NCBI GenBank assembly: GCA_032191485.1
Contig: JAVDOI010000007.1
Location: forward strand, 23,118,387 to 23,182,386
Direction: 5' to 3'
Source of the DNA: Leptoclinus maculatus
Lineage: Eukaryota > Chordata > Actinopteri > Perciformes > Stichaeidae
DNA: 64,000 nucleotides
Position numbers and translations under genes: made by a program. Positions 25,546 through 36,624 of this stretch are shown here, in pieces; position 1 is the stretch's first letter; every line of letters starts with the position of its first letter. The notes beneath the pieces were generated by a model. It saw nothing but the letters and a program-made list of their open reading frames with translations, ran no database searches and was not told where the DNA came from.

Positions 25546-27815
25546 TATTTTTTAAATATGTTAGTTCAAATTTCATTAAATTATACATTAATACCCCAAT
25601 CCCTGCAAATTTGTATTGTTTATTCATCATTAACGCCATAAACATTGTGCCTCATTTGACCAAAAGGGAACTAACTGCCTAATCCATTTGATAAAACTCC
25701 TTTTCCTGATTAAGTTTAGGTTAGGGTAAACATTAGGCATGTTTTAGTTCAGGTTAGAAGGTTTGTTGAACCTGATTTCTGTCAAATCAAGTGTAAGTGT
25801 TCTGTCTGCATGTCTTCCTCCTGCTTCACCAGGCCTGGAGCGAACAGCTCCCAAAAAAGAGCAGCGAGAAGTTAGCGCCCCCTCGCTCTGCAGTGCCAGC
25901 TCCTAGTCTGTAATTCTCCACGGTTTAGACATCTGTAAGCATTTATCTCCAACCACAGGAGGAAAATAGTAAGTTGGAAGCTAGAGGCTGTGATTTGGGT
26001 GCGTATATATATAAAGTTGCGAGCAAAGGAGAGGCTGCTAATATGATGGGAGGTCTGGAGGAGCGGGACACCCAAGTCATCAAAGACGAGGGGCGAGGAG
26101 CAGGAGGACTCATGGAGCACCAGATTTAGTCTCTGCATTGCTCAATGGCATCTCAGAATGTGTATTTCACATGAAAGTAAAATCTTGATTCTTCCTCTGC
26201 AATCACATCTTCCTTGATTTGCATGCCTGTCCACCTTTCTAATCGTGTTCCACTCCTAAATTTAATAATAGAAATACAAGCCATCCAATGCATCGTTATA
26301 TCAAATTACTTTTTTTTGTATTGCATTCTATTTGTTCTGTGGTTTTTGCAGAACAACATACATCTGTGATGATGAAGCTAAAGGTTTCCCGTGGCACTAA
26401 CCATCCAGCAGACGGCTAACATAAAATTGCAAGTCTTTCCCAAAACGTGCGCCATTTCATCTGCAATAATTCCTCAGACTGAGAGCAGGTTGAATGGAAA
26501 TGATCTCGTCCCGCTGCAGGCCCCCACATTGCTGCTGACGCCTCTGTAGTGGTCAGCCTGGGCGGCCCTGCCTTACAAATGAGGGCACACTTAAAACAGA
26601 TTCCTAAAACGGGATGTTCTGTATATAGTTGGTACAGCAGCAGGCTCACAGCTGGGATGGAGAGAAAAAAACGTGCCTTGCCCGATCCCTCAGACCCGCC
26701 CCAGAATCAAACCTAAGCCTGAAATTATTTATTATGATTGAGTTGAAGGTGAAGCTGAAGGAACATCTCTTCATCCTCGTGCTCATTATCTGAGGATGGA
26801 TCCGAAAAAGAACAAGACCTTGAAATTGTCTGTAGATATTTTGATAAATGAAGTAAAAGCATCATGTGAAAGAGAAAGATTCAATGCAATACTGAGGTAA
26901 CAGTATCTGGTTTATTTAGCTCACTCACAAATGGTCAGCAATAAGTTGATGTAAAATTAGAACACTTAACGCAATAAAATACTACTAAAAATACATGATT
27001 AATGACCAAAAACAGATGTATGTTGTCACAAAATGTAAAAAGCGGCTGAAAAAAGGCAAATAAGCGGCGATGGGAGGTGAAGGTTGATTATCATTTGTCA
27101 TCATCGTGACATTCAGACGTTGGCTCCACAGCTCCTCTGTTCTCTCTGCTCTTTCTATCCGGACTATCCGGAGATAATTTCAGCTGTCATCAAAATTTCC
27201 ATTCAACATAAATACAATAAATAACAACGGAATGACCCAGAGAAGCTGCTTGCTTAATCTCTGAGCCTTTCACTCTGTTTGTTCCCCTCTTTTCCATTTC
27301 AGGCTGTTCAGTCTTTGATCAACACATTTCTACTGACCGTGTCTGGGCGACTGGCTGGTGTAAACTGAATTCCCTCTAATAATGATATTACAATTAGGAA
27401 TGCCCCAATATTTATATCCAACAGCTCTCACGAATAAAAATTCTGATATGTGTTGGCCCACAAGTATCAAACAGCATGTTGCTGTTACTGAACATTAACT
27501 TTTATCATTAGTTTTAGATCAATGTTCCGAAAGTATTATGTTTTATCCATTTCTTTATATGCATAACTCTGAGATACGAGTTGAATGTCCTGTTTTAGTC
27601 TTTTATTGGCCAGAATTTTTGATACCAGCATTAGTACAGCTCAGATAGATTTCCTTTATCGCTTGATTTAGATTGGCTAAAAACATTTAGGAGCGATTAT
27701 GTCAGCCCTCATCTGCTGAATCCAATTCCCTCTCCCGGTTATTGTGAATGGGTGGACTTTGAGACCCATCTGTGTGTTTTTTTGCGTGTTTTTTTCCCCC
27801 CTCCTTTGCCTCCAT
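25546..27815. other. Intergenic region downstream of the IFITM5-like gene
   Basis: No gene is recognised. A moderately GC-rich, non-repetitive block at 26420-26580 could be conserved non-coding DNA. The remainder is AT-rich. A clear minus-strand polyadenylation signal for the IFITM5-like gene is not obvious in the first few hundred bases. Confidence 0.25.
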
Positions 27816-29448
27816 CTACCAGCTGAACAGCTTCATAAAGTTTTGGAAGCCGTCCTCTCCGAAGAAGTCGAAGGAGCCCTCGGAAGTGCCCAGGTGGATG
27901 AGCAGGAGGACGAGCAGGCCGACGGCCAGAAGTGGAATCAGCAGGTTCCATCCGGCTGCCAGGATGTTGTACCACTTGGCCTTGTCTGAACACTCCTGGG
28001 CCAGCTGCAGGTTGCCCTGAGTCTTCTGGTCCCTGGCCTACATAGAGACACACACACACACACACACACTCACATTATTACATGCAACCACTGAAGGCAG
28101 TATTAACCAATACCGAAATTATTAATCACTGTGTTTGATAAAAGCTTTAAGACATAAAAGCTTTGACTGTACTTCATGGTCCAACTATTTCTGAAGACAA
28201 TTTATATACAAAAAGAACAAAAATGCTTAGTAAGTGTCTATGCCCATGTACACTGTACATCTTGAGAGGACGAGGGCACGGGCATATCATAATGTTCAGT
28301 CGCGTCTTTGTTTACAGGCAGTTCATCGCAGCTTGTCCCATAATTCCAGATTTGTCCACATTGAGTGCCGATTGAAGGTTGGAGCAAGGGTGGAGTGATA
28401 TGAAATCCTTGAGCTGCCTCTAAGTGTGTCCGTATATTTTGGAACGGACCAGGCTAAGTCTTTCCCGAGCGCTCTCTAATTTCCCATGAGTACTTGCCCA
28501 TTAACAAGATGCCAATTACGCCATTTTTAACTCCACAGACGAGCAGCCAGTCACTGTCTTTAATTTGAGTGCTGAGCCAATGCTGGGCCTGTGATTCAGA
28601 GCTGCGCCCTATGCAGACAGATGAAAGATTATTTTTTTTAAAGACTTAAATAAAGAGTGAGCACACCCTTTTGTGGTGAGTTTTTCAGAAACCTTTTTAT
28701 TCAGGTAGTCATATAGTTTGTCCAATCCTGCTTTGCAACATGGCATTTTCAAGGATTTTTGAGTGGGAAAAGCTTTTGTTTTGGTTTACGTTCCTGTTTC
28801 TCCACAGTCCATTCCTGCGGTGAAGGGTGTACCAACTCTACTTTCTGCCATCTGACGTGGGACAATAACAGCTTTCTACAATGTTTGAAACATTTGCGTT
28901 TACATGGCGGAACACATGATACATTTATGCTTGTTTTCATGGCATCACTCTACGTCTGGCACAAAATATTTTTAAAATACTTTTTTAAAGTTAATATTAA
29001 AGTGTCAAATAAATCTATTTTTACAGGACAGTGAACAACAGCTTGACCCTTGTATTGTTTTGATTCATCTCTAAAACACATAACTAGAGAGAATCCTTCA
29101 GTTATCGTTTGGACATCAGTTCAGCCTCATTCTATCTTCTTCGTTTTTGACACCTTAGTTACTTTCTTGCACGATTCAGTTTCTTAAACGGAAACTTACA
29201 AGTTAAGTGTGACACAAAGGTGAAAAAGCAGAAGATCTCACCTTGATGGAGTAGACGAGAGCCATGAATCCCAGGCAGCAGAAGTTAACGTACAAGGTGT
29301 TGCACAGCGACCAGACTAAATAGTCCCGGGGAGGATTCTTGCCAGTGTTGTCCATGTTCACCACGGTGGATCCAGCCGGCTTACGGGCAGACTTACAGTT
29401 GGTGAGCGGGGTGCAGTCTGAGGGGAAGTTGTACGAGTGGTTGTCCAT
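27816..29448 (-). CDS. ifitm5: IFITM5-like CD225 membrane protein (bone-restricted IFITM-like)
   Basis: Two exons: 29242-29448 (69 codons) and 27816-28037 (73 codons plus TAG), joined by a 1.2-kb GT-AG intron in phase 0 after YSIK, the intron position shared by all IFITM genes. The 142-residue product has the CD225 layout: a short extramembrane N-terminus, PRDYLVWSLCNTLYVNFCCLGFMALVYSIK as intramembrane segment with the palmitoylation-type CC pair, ARDQKTQGN loop, then WNLLIPLLAVGLLVLLLIHL as C-terminal transmembrane helix. After the helix comes an acidic/aromatic tail (FDFFGEDGF), unlike the short basic ends of antiviral IFITMs. IFITM5 acts in osteoblasts during mineralisation and is not typically interferon-induced; no ISRE was noted upstream, in contrast to copies A-D. 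Its place beside an IFITM cluster parallels mammalian IFITM5. The call rests on family resemblance and synteny, not a search. Confidence 0.8.
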
Positions 29449-30109
29449 GGTTAGCGTTTAGACAGAAGATCCTCGGCTGTGGGTGAATAGGTGGGTTTGC
29501 AAACTGGCGAGTCTTCCAGAAGCCTGTACACTGTCCTTCTTTGGAAAGTAGTCCCCCCCCTTCGTTTATGAGAGGCTTATAAAGGCCCATGAAGAGGGAG
29601 GTGACCGGGAGAGGACGCATGGGCAGGGTCCTTTAATATACAGCAGGTCTGTCATTATGTGGGAGGCCTGGGAGAGACTGAAATAGAGATACAGGGACAC
29701 AGAAAGCGGTATGAGAGAGGAGACAGAAAAAGAGACAGCGAACAGAGACATGGGAGCAGTGCAAAGTCTCTTCCACCAAAGTACCCACCACCTCAGCTTT
29801 CTTAAAGGTCCTAGTGGTGGGGGTCAGGTGCTTGAGTTGGGCGGAGGTAGCAGAGCACAGCGGAGGCAGAGTAGTGCAGGTCCAAGGCCTTGAAGGTGTT
29901 GAAGAGAAGTTCATCTGAAGATCTGTCAGCCAGAGGCCTTGACAGACGAGTCTGCGATGTGCATGGTCTCTCAGGGAGCTAATTGGGAGCAAAAAGGTCA
30001 CATTTTACACATGACTCCATTAGGTTTTTATGTCCACAGTTACAAGATCTAAAATGAAAGTTATGCCCGTAAATCATCCGGTCTAGTTTTTATTTAAACT
30101 CAAGCCTAA
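29449..30109. other. 5' flank of the IFITM5-like gene
   Basis: This holds the 5' UTR and promoter of the minus-strand gene. A GGGAAAGA-rich/pyrimidine-rich block lies at 29640-29760 on the minus strand. I see no GAAANNGAAAC-type ISRE here and no further exons. Confidence 0.35.
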
Positions 30110-30395
30110 ACGGCCTAATTAGTCGATTCACTTTTTTGATAGTTTCTGTAATTTTTCAAGCAGAATTGCCAAACATTCTCTGGTCCAGCTTCTCAAATGT
30201 GAGGATCTGCTGCTTGTCATTGTAAAATATGATAGTTAACAGATTATCTTTGGGTTTTGGATCGCTGGAGGCATCACATTAGGCTCTAAGAAATAATGAC
30301 AATGGGCATTTTTCAATATTTGTTGACATCTTATAGAAAAGATGACTAAATCAAATTAATTGATATTGGATATAATTATTGGTGGCAGCCCAAGT
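30110..30395 (-). repeat. hAT-MITE-like dispersed teleost repeat (inverse orientation)
   Basis: CTAATTAGTCGATTCAC at one end and ATTATTGGTGGCAGCCC at the other belong to the same fish family as 1416-1700 (here GCAGCCC is the reversed AGGGCTG end). Confidence 0.55.
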
Positions 30396-30532
30396 TTTAG
30401 CACAAAGCAGCATCTCTCTGGTCAAAAGAAATCTATGAAATCTTGATTATACAGAGATGACACAACTATAATTGAGAGGGTTGAGTGTAGAGTCTGAGTT
30501 TGTCTTTCTTTTTACAAGACAGGATTGGCTCA

Positions 30533-30565
30533 GCATATATAGCATATATAGCATATATAGCATAT
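30533..30565 (+). repeat. 9-bp tandem repeat (GCATATATA)
   Basis: Three to four head-to-tail copies of GCATATATA. Confidence 0.9.
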
Positions 30566-31303
30566 CTTGTATTTTTAAGCATTTCAAATTTATTTAGTTA
30601 CTTACATTGGAGTTTTCAAGTACAACCACAGTCTACAATTGATGGCCACTGAGCATCCCCACTGCAGAGAATAGTTGTTTAGTGCCTTGTAAAAAGGAAC
30701 AGCAGGCATTACTCGTATTCTTACAAATTTCCTGGGGTGACTCTGGAAAGACATGGAAACAAATCTGCTTCTCTGGCGTTATACTCACTGCATCATTTGA
30801 TGTTAACAAAGAAAAAGCATTGTTGTTAACATAAACATCCTGGATGTGAAGGGTTCGAGATGTAATGTCAGTGAGGAGTCTTCACAGTTTAGTTTGGGGA
30901 TGTTTTGTGTTTAAACACACATAAAACATTTAAAAACATGATGGGCAAATGATGATCATCTAAAGCTGAAAATGAGCATTGATGCGGTAAAGTTGGAGAC
31001 GATCAAATTAATTCTGAGAATAAAGTCAGAATTCAGAGTTTAAAGTCTTATAGTATAATATATTTAGTATAGGGGGAAAGGGGCTATATTTATGGGGTTC
31101 CAGTGTACCCGTCGGATCTCCAGACCCAGACTTCCTTTTCAGTGCACTGTTTGTTTGTTTACAGTCTGATGAGCAACTTAAGATGCGAGACTGGAGTTGG
31201 AGTTGAGAAACGACATGTAAAATAGCTTTAAAAAACTATTGATCAACGTTAAATACTTTTTCTTGCCCCATTAAATACCTATGTTGAATACACTTATTGT
31301 AGT

Positions 31304-31691
31304 AATTCTTATTAATTCTGTGATGCAAGAATATACCAGGGTAACATTAGAAAAAAAATACATGAATGAATATAAATAAATAAACTTGGGCCGATGGGAG
31401 TGTGTTAGCAGCAGTACATTACATTACAGTCATTTAGCAGACGCTTTTATCCAAAGCGACTACAATAAGTGTATTCAACTTATGAATACACAATAACAAT
31501 AAGTGTATTCAACTTATTGTAGTCGCTTTGGATAAAAGCGTCTGCTAAATGACTGTAATGTAATGTACTGTACTGCTGCTAACACACTCCCATCGGCCCA
31601 AGTTTATTTATTTATATTCATTCATGTATTCATGTATTTTTTTTCTAATGTTACCCTGGTATATTCTTGCATCACAGAATTAATAAGAATT
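31304..31691. repeat. Long near-perfect palindrome (inverted duplication)
   Basis: The left arm 31304-31470 is the reverse complement of the right arm 31512-31691 apart from two small right-arm insertions (an extra TGTAC and an extra TCATGTAT); the loop is about 41 bases. The inner arm contains the widely dispersed teleost motif ATTTAGCAGACGCTTTTATC. The module CTAACACACTCCCATCGGCC in the arms recurs a third time at 33495-33595. Confidence 0.93.
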
Positions 31692-31731
31692 TCTTGCAAA
31701 TGGTCATTCTATTGCTTTGAGTTTTATTTTG

Positions 31732-32950
31732 ACCCGTTACGCACGGAACCCGTTACGCGTCGAACCCGTTACGTGTGGAAACCGTTACGCGTGGAACCCG
31801 TTACGCGTGGAACCCGTTACGCGCGGAACCCGTTACGCGCGGAACCCGTTACGCGTCGAACCCGTTACGCGTGGCACCCGTTACGCGTCGAACCCGTTAC
31901 GCGTGGCACCCGTTACGCGTGGAACCCGTTACGCGAGGAACCCGTTACGCACGGAACCCGTTACGCACGGAACCCGTTACGCGCGGAACCCGTTACGCAC
32001 GGAACCCGTTACGCGTCGAACCCGTTACGCGTGGAACCCGTTACACGTGGAACCCGTTACGCACGGAATCCGTTACGCACGGAATCCGTAAGTTGAATAC
32101 ACTTATTTTTACGCGTGAAACCCGTTACGCGCGGAACCCGTTACGCACGGAACCCGTTACGCAAGGAACCCGTTACGCGTCGAACCCGTTACGCACGCAA
32201 TCCGTTACGCACAGAACCCGTTACGCGCGGAACCCGTTACGCGCGGAACCCGTTACGCACGGAACCCGTTACGCGCGGAACCCGTTACGCGCGGAACCCG
32301 TTACGCGCGGAACCCGTTACTCGTTACGCGTGGAACCCGTTACGCGCGGAACCTGTTACGCGTGAAACCCGTTACGCGCGGAACCCGTTACGCACGGAAC
32401 CCGTTACGCACGGAACCCGTTACGCACGGAACCCGTTACGCGTCGAACCCGTTACGCACGCAATCCGTTACGCACAGAACCCGTTACGCGCGGAACCCGT
32501 TACGCACGGAACCCGTTACCCGTTACGCGCGGAACCCGTTACGCGCGAAACCCGTTACGCGCGGAACCCGTTACGCGCGGAACCCGTTACGCGCGGAACC
32601 CGTTACGCGCGGAACCCGTTACGCGCGGAACCCGTTACGCGCGGAACCCGTTACACGTGGAACCCGTTACGCACGCAATCCGTTACGCACGGAATCCGTT
32701 ACGCACGGAACCCGTTACGCACGGAACCCGTTACGCACTGAATCCGTTACGCACGGAATCCGTTACGCATGGAACCGGTTACGCGTCGAACCCGTTACGC
32801 GTGGAACCCGTTACGCACGCAATCCGTTACGCACGGAACCCGTGACGCGCGGAACCCGTGACGCGCGGAACCCGTGACGCGCGGAACCCGTGACGCGCGG
32901 AACCCGTGACGCGCGGAATCCGTGACACGCGGAATCCGTGACGCACAGAA
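31732..32950 (+). repeat. 16-bp CpG-rich minisatellite, about 75 units
   Basis: Tandem units of consensus CCCGTTACGCGCGGAA, with GCGTGG, GCACGG and GCGTCG variants at the third CpG. One interruption at 32089-32110 contains a copy of the palindrome-loop sequence GTTGAATACACTTATT. Two partial units occur at about 32311 and 32517. The last six or so units (32843-32940) have changed CGTTACG to CGTGACG. No unit variant makes frequent stops in any plus frame, so all three plus frames are open for hundreds of bases with the same 16-residue repeat; these frames are not genes. Confidence 0.96.
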
Positions 32951-33905
32951 GTGCTAGGAAGTGCTATCTTAAGATGTAATTGACTTTTTACGCACGGATG
33001 ATGTGATTTATCCTCATTTAAGTTTCATTCTCTTTGATGATTTCTTTCCTTATATTGAGCTAAGAGTGTTTTGATCTCAGATATCGATATATTCTTTACA
33101 TGTAATCTCATATATGTAGTGTAAATTGAATGATGATAGCCTTAATGTGTTTTTCTATCATTTATCAATATGTAGTCATATGTGCTTCTATGTTGTACTG
33201 AATGGAAAAGACAAGTTAATTAATTTTGGGTTCAACTTACTCTGATAATTGTCAGAGTCAGCATAGTAAACAGGTTGTAAGTGCAGAAACTGCAACTATA
33301 GTAATTGTTAGAGGGACGTCCTGTTCAATAAAAGCCAGACAGAAACCTTCATAGGGAAGAAAGTGTTCATTTAAAAGAACAAGTCTGTCAGAAAAGATAA
33401 GACTAAACTGCTTTAACCAATGAATTGAGAATGATTAGTTTTCTATGGACCAGGAGGTTATAGATAAATGAATATTAAACGGCATGTAGTCAACTACTGT
33501 TGCTAACACACTCCCATCGGCCCAGAGTTATTTATTTATTAATATCTTGCATACAGTCATTATATTGCCTTGACTTTTATTTTGAAATATTCTTTTTTCC
33601 GGGTTACCTGTTGTGCTCTGCGTCTCGTTTTAAAGGAAAAAACTAAAAGGGATTTGCAAAAACGAAATACGGCTCGTTATTTGACTTTGGTTCTGTGGTT
33701 TTTCCGTTTTTGAATTCAGAACCCAAAACGGAAATACGATCACCCATTTCCGTTTTCCCGTTTTTTGGTTTGAAACGAAAAACGAGAATACCATGGTATT
33801 TCCGTATTTTCGTTTTATCGAATGAACGGTAAACCAGATGACTAAAGCGTACACGGACCCATTTAGTCATTAGAAAGTAATATGTGGAGCAAAAAAGAAA
33901 AAAGC
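32951..33905. other. Flank of minisatellite; third copy of the palindrome module; CGTTTT-rich block
   Basis: 33495-33595 repeats the module next to the minisatellite (TGCTAACACACTCCCATCGG ... TTGACTTTTATTTTGA). 33600-33835 is cryptically simple DNA built from CGTTTT/AAAACG words (TTTCCGTTTTCCCGTTTTTT, AAACGAAAAACGAG). It could be part of a non-autonomous transposon, but I find no clear ends. No gene is seen. Confidence 0.6.
33889..33903 (-). terminator. Pol III terminator of the initiator tRNA gene
   Basis: On the minus strand, TTTTTTCTTTTTT follows the tRNA 3' end within three bases. Confidence 0.9.
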
Positions 33906-33977
33906 TAGCAGAGGATGGTTTCGATCCATCGACCTCTGGGTTATGGGCCCAGCACGCTTCCGCTGCGCCACTCTGCT
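33906..33977 (-). tRNA. tRNA-iMet-CAT: Initiator tRNA-Met (CAT)
   Basis: The minus strand reads AGCAGAGTGGCGCAGCGGAA at its 5' end, GGGCCCATAACCC as anticodon arm (CAT at 33943-33945) and GGATCGAAACCATCC as T arm, closing with CTCTGCTA. The 72-nt length, the A1-T72 pair, the GGG/CCC anticodon stem and AUCGAAAC T-loop are specific to the eukaryotic initiator tRNA, and the sequence looks identical to the vertebrate form as I know it. Two T runs directly downstream (33889-33903 read on the minus strand) supply the Pol III terminator. It appears intact and functional. Confidence 0.97.
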
Positions 33978-35029
33978 CCATGAGATTGAAAGACAGACAG
34001 GGATAATTTATAGTGACCAACGTGACATTTCGTGTTACCTGAACTCTTTTCTTTTTTTCCATGATTTTGAAAATGTTTATTTATACAAATATGACGTATA
34101 CATGACGTTATATATGAGCCTCCTACGTGCATGTTCAAGTCACCAGCGACAAACTAACATTAGGAGAAATAACCGATATAGGCGAGAAATTGAGTTGTTG
34201 TGTGAGAACCAAAGACTGTGTGAGAACCAGTGAACAGATAAGCATCCACTTGCTAAGTAGCTTCACTAATTCACCTTCGTTTTATTTGTTAACTTGCGTA
34301 TTTGGTCCTGTGTTGATTATTGTCATAGACTTATTGTTGACATCCGGGCTACCGTAGGGCTTCTTCCGTGTTTTCAAATAGTCGGCTTATGTTATCTGCA
34401 CCGATAAGCTGTATGCTGCTTTTTAAGGCTTTTCTTCTCTGATCCCGGGTGACTGACACGTGCAATCCTCTGGTACGGTGATCATTTTAGCTTTTAAGCT
34501 CAGTCATGAATGCTATGCGTTTTACCCTCTTGTTTGATACCGCTCCGTAGCGGACCCGCCTCCACGTGACGAGCAGTATGGGTAGTGCGCAATATTAGTG
34601 GTAAATGGGAACGTTATGTTTGTTCATATAATGCATTTGTTTGGCAGTGTCTCTGCTTCTCATCATCAGAGTCGAGTTTGCATTACTGCAAACAAACCAA
34701 GAACAGTAAATGTCAGTCGGGTGTATCAGAATGAAGTAAGCAGAGCTGTCCAATTACACCTTTCCACTTTCAGGTGCAGGGGGAAACCAAACCAGTGATG
34801 ATTCCAGTTACTGACAGTGAATCAGTCTGTACTCCACACTTAAAGGCTTTATTTTTCTGTTAATAGTAAAGAACCCTCAAAGAAATACTCCGGTTCCTCT
34901 ACTTTGAAATACCACAAATGGTTCTGATGACGTATGTTTATAAATAGTATGTAATTAGTATTTAAGAAATCTACTTCCCAAACTAAATATACTGTGTTTT
35001 GCAGTTGTTCTTGTATCAACAATACACTC

Positions 35030-35060
<31 letters not shown>

Positions 35061-35064
35061 TTAT
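33978..35064. other. Spacer between tRNA gene and IFITM duplication
   Basis: No gene recognised. A short direct repeat (TGTGTGAGAACCA twice, 34198-34230) and an (AT)n run at 35034-35060 are present. Confidence 0.4.
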
Positions 35065-35127
35065 TTTTTAATTTGTTCTGCATTTGTTACTTTGAAGACT
35101 TGAACTTGAAGAAAGTCCAAAGTGGAG

Positions 35128-35965
35128 ATGGAGCGACGCCCACCTGTTGATATCTTCCTCCAGCCACCAGAGGGCAGAACCTCTTGTAAGTGACCCTCGT
35201 CTGATATTTAATGGGTTGAGAGTGAGCTATGATACAAACCTCTTGTCTTGTATTTAGATTCTTTCCTGCAGAAATAAAGAGTTTAGTTAAAATAGATGAT
35301 GCAAATAAAAAAAGCTCTGCCCTAATAATCTATTTATTATTATTATTATATTACTTTTTTTATTTTTCTTTATTTTTACAGTTCTAGCACCATTATTCTG
35401 TCAGTTTAAATGTAACCCTGTAACTAGGTGCAGTTTTTGGAGAAAATGTGTAATAGTCAGTGTTTTATCTTAAACAAACAATTTAATTTAAATGTTCTAT
35501 GAAATAAAAAATTCAATTAAATCGGTAAATTACAGTTATGAGAAATATATAGAATTGGCAGGTCATACTTTTAAGTAATCGGCTTGGCTAACAAAGTTGC
35601 TCTAGTGAAAAACACTGGTGGCTGTAGTTTCTTTATCTTTTGTTTGATTCAAATAGTTTTCCCAGGTGCAGCCCAACGTAAACATGTTGTTTCATGTTGG
35701 TGATTTGACACTGAAAAGAGTCTAAGAGCCTCCCTCATGTTTCACCTGCAGTGCTGTTAGACTGCAGAGCTTATTGTGGATACCTTTTCTGTATCTACCC
35801 TCAACACACACACACATGTACCATGTTTATATGAATTCTCTTCTCTGTGTGTCAGGAGATATAAACTATGGTGACATTTTTGAAGTAACGACGTCCTGGG
35901 GAGTTTTCTTGTTAACAAACTTAAGTTGTCTTAACAGTCACCTGAAGGCGTTTTGTGAGGTGTAA
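35128..35965 (+). pseudogene. Exon remnants of a plus-strand type II membrane protein gene, module A
   Basis: An ATG exon at 35128-35185 encodes MERRPPVDIFLQPPEGRTS and ends at a strong donor (CTCTT/GTAAGTG). A later exon-like piece at 35856-35965 follows TGTGTGTCAG and reads GDINYGDIFEVTTSW through HLKAFCEV to TAA. Between them the transmembrane exon present in module D is missing, so this copy should be non-functional. The last piece loosely resembles the C-terminal strands of a TNF ligand (GD-hydrophobic-V-T, ending F-x-V), but this is weak. Confidence 0.4.
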
Positions 35966-36326
35966 CACATGTGATGTAAAACATTTGCCATGTTTTCCTG
36001 ATTTTTACTTAAGGTCATCGTACTTCTCACATCTTAATTATCTTGAAATCGTATTATTGTATTTTAGCATGCATGTGTATTGTTTTTTTGATCAGTCCTT
36101 TATTCCTACAGCTTTAGGACACACTGTTTAGAGTTAGAATAAGGAAATACTACCCCCCCCCCCCTCCCCCGCTGTTTCCTTTTGGGTGGAGTTCTTTGGC
36201 TTGAAATCAGCACCAGTGAAAATGTCAAAACACCATCATTTGTGGAAATTATGCCAGTATGTCCACAATCTGTTTATTTACCTTAAAAATCTCACAAGCA
36301 CATTTCAAAGTTATTAAACAGACATC

Positions 36327-36332
36327 TTTATT
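36327..36332 (-). promoter_or_regulatory. Polyadenylation signal of IFITM copy A
   Basis: AATAAA on the minus strand in AATCTGTCAATAAAGATG, ~290 bases after the stop codon. The same context is kept in copies B (40634-40639), C (49939-49944) and D (56001-56006). Confidence 0.85.
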
Positions 36333-36624
36333 GACAGATTAAAAAGTTATTTTTTTTCAGAACCATTGCTAAGACAAATGCCTTGCAGACAGGAAATCAC
36401 AATCTAATAACATAGTCCGGCATAAATGTGAACTACAGATTGTCATTAAAGAAACATGGCTGAGTTTAAGGCTTTTGTAACACAAATAGAAAAAAGTATC
36501 TGTTTTGCTTGAGGATATAAGTAAAAAGGTATAAAAGGTTACAAATTGGGCCGTAAGTGTAAAGCACAGAACCACAAGAGTCACTAAGCCACAGCAGCAG
36601 GCAACTCTGAAAACCATTTGAAAT

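Noticed and set aside
31563..32877. Long plus-strand open frames (up to 208 codons) with a repeated Arg-rich 16-residue unit
   Set aside because: They come from the 16-bp minisatellite, which is open in all three frames. There are no splice sites or family, and the ATGs arise only from unit variants.
31732..32950. CRISPR-like array
   Set aside because: Units are contiguous with no unique spacers, and this is a vertebrate genome.
33643..34062. 139-codon minus-strand open frame
   Set aside because: It overlaps the tRNA gene and the CGTTTT-rich simple block; chance frame.
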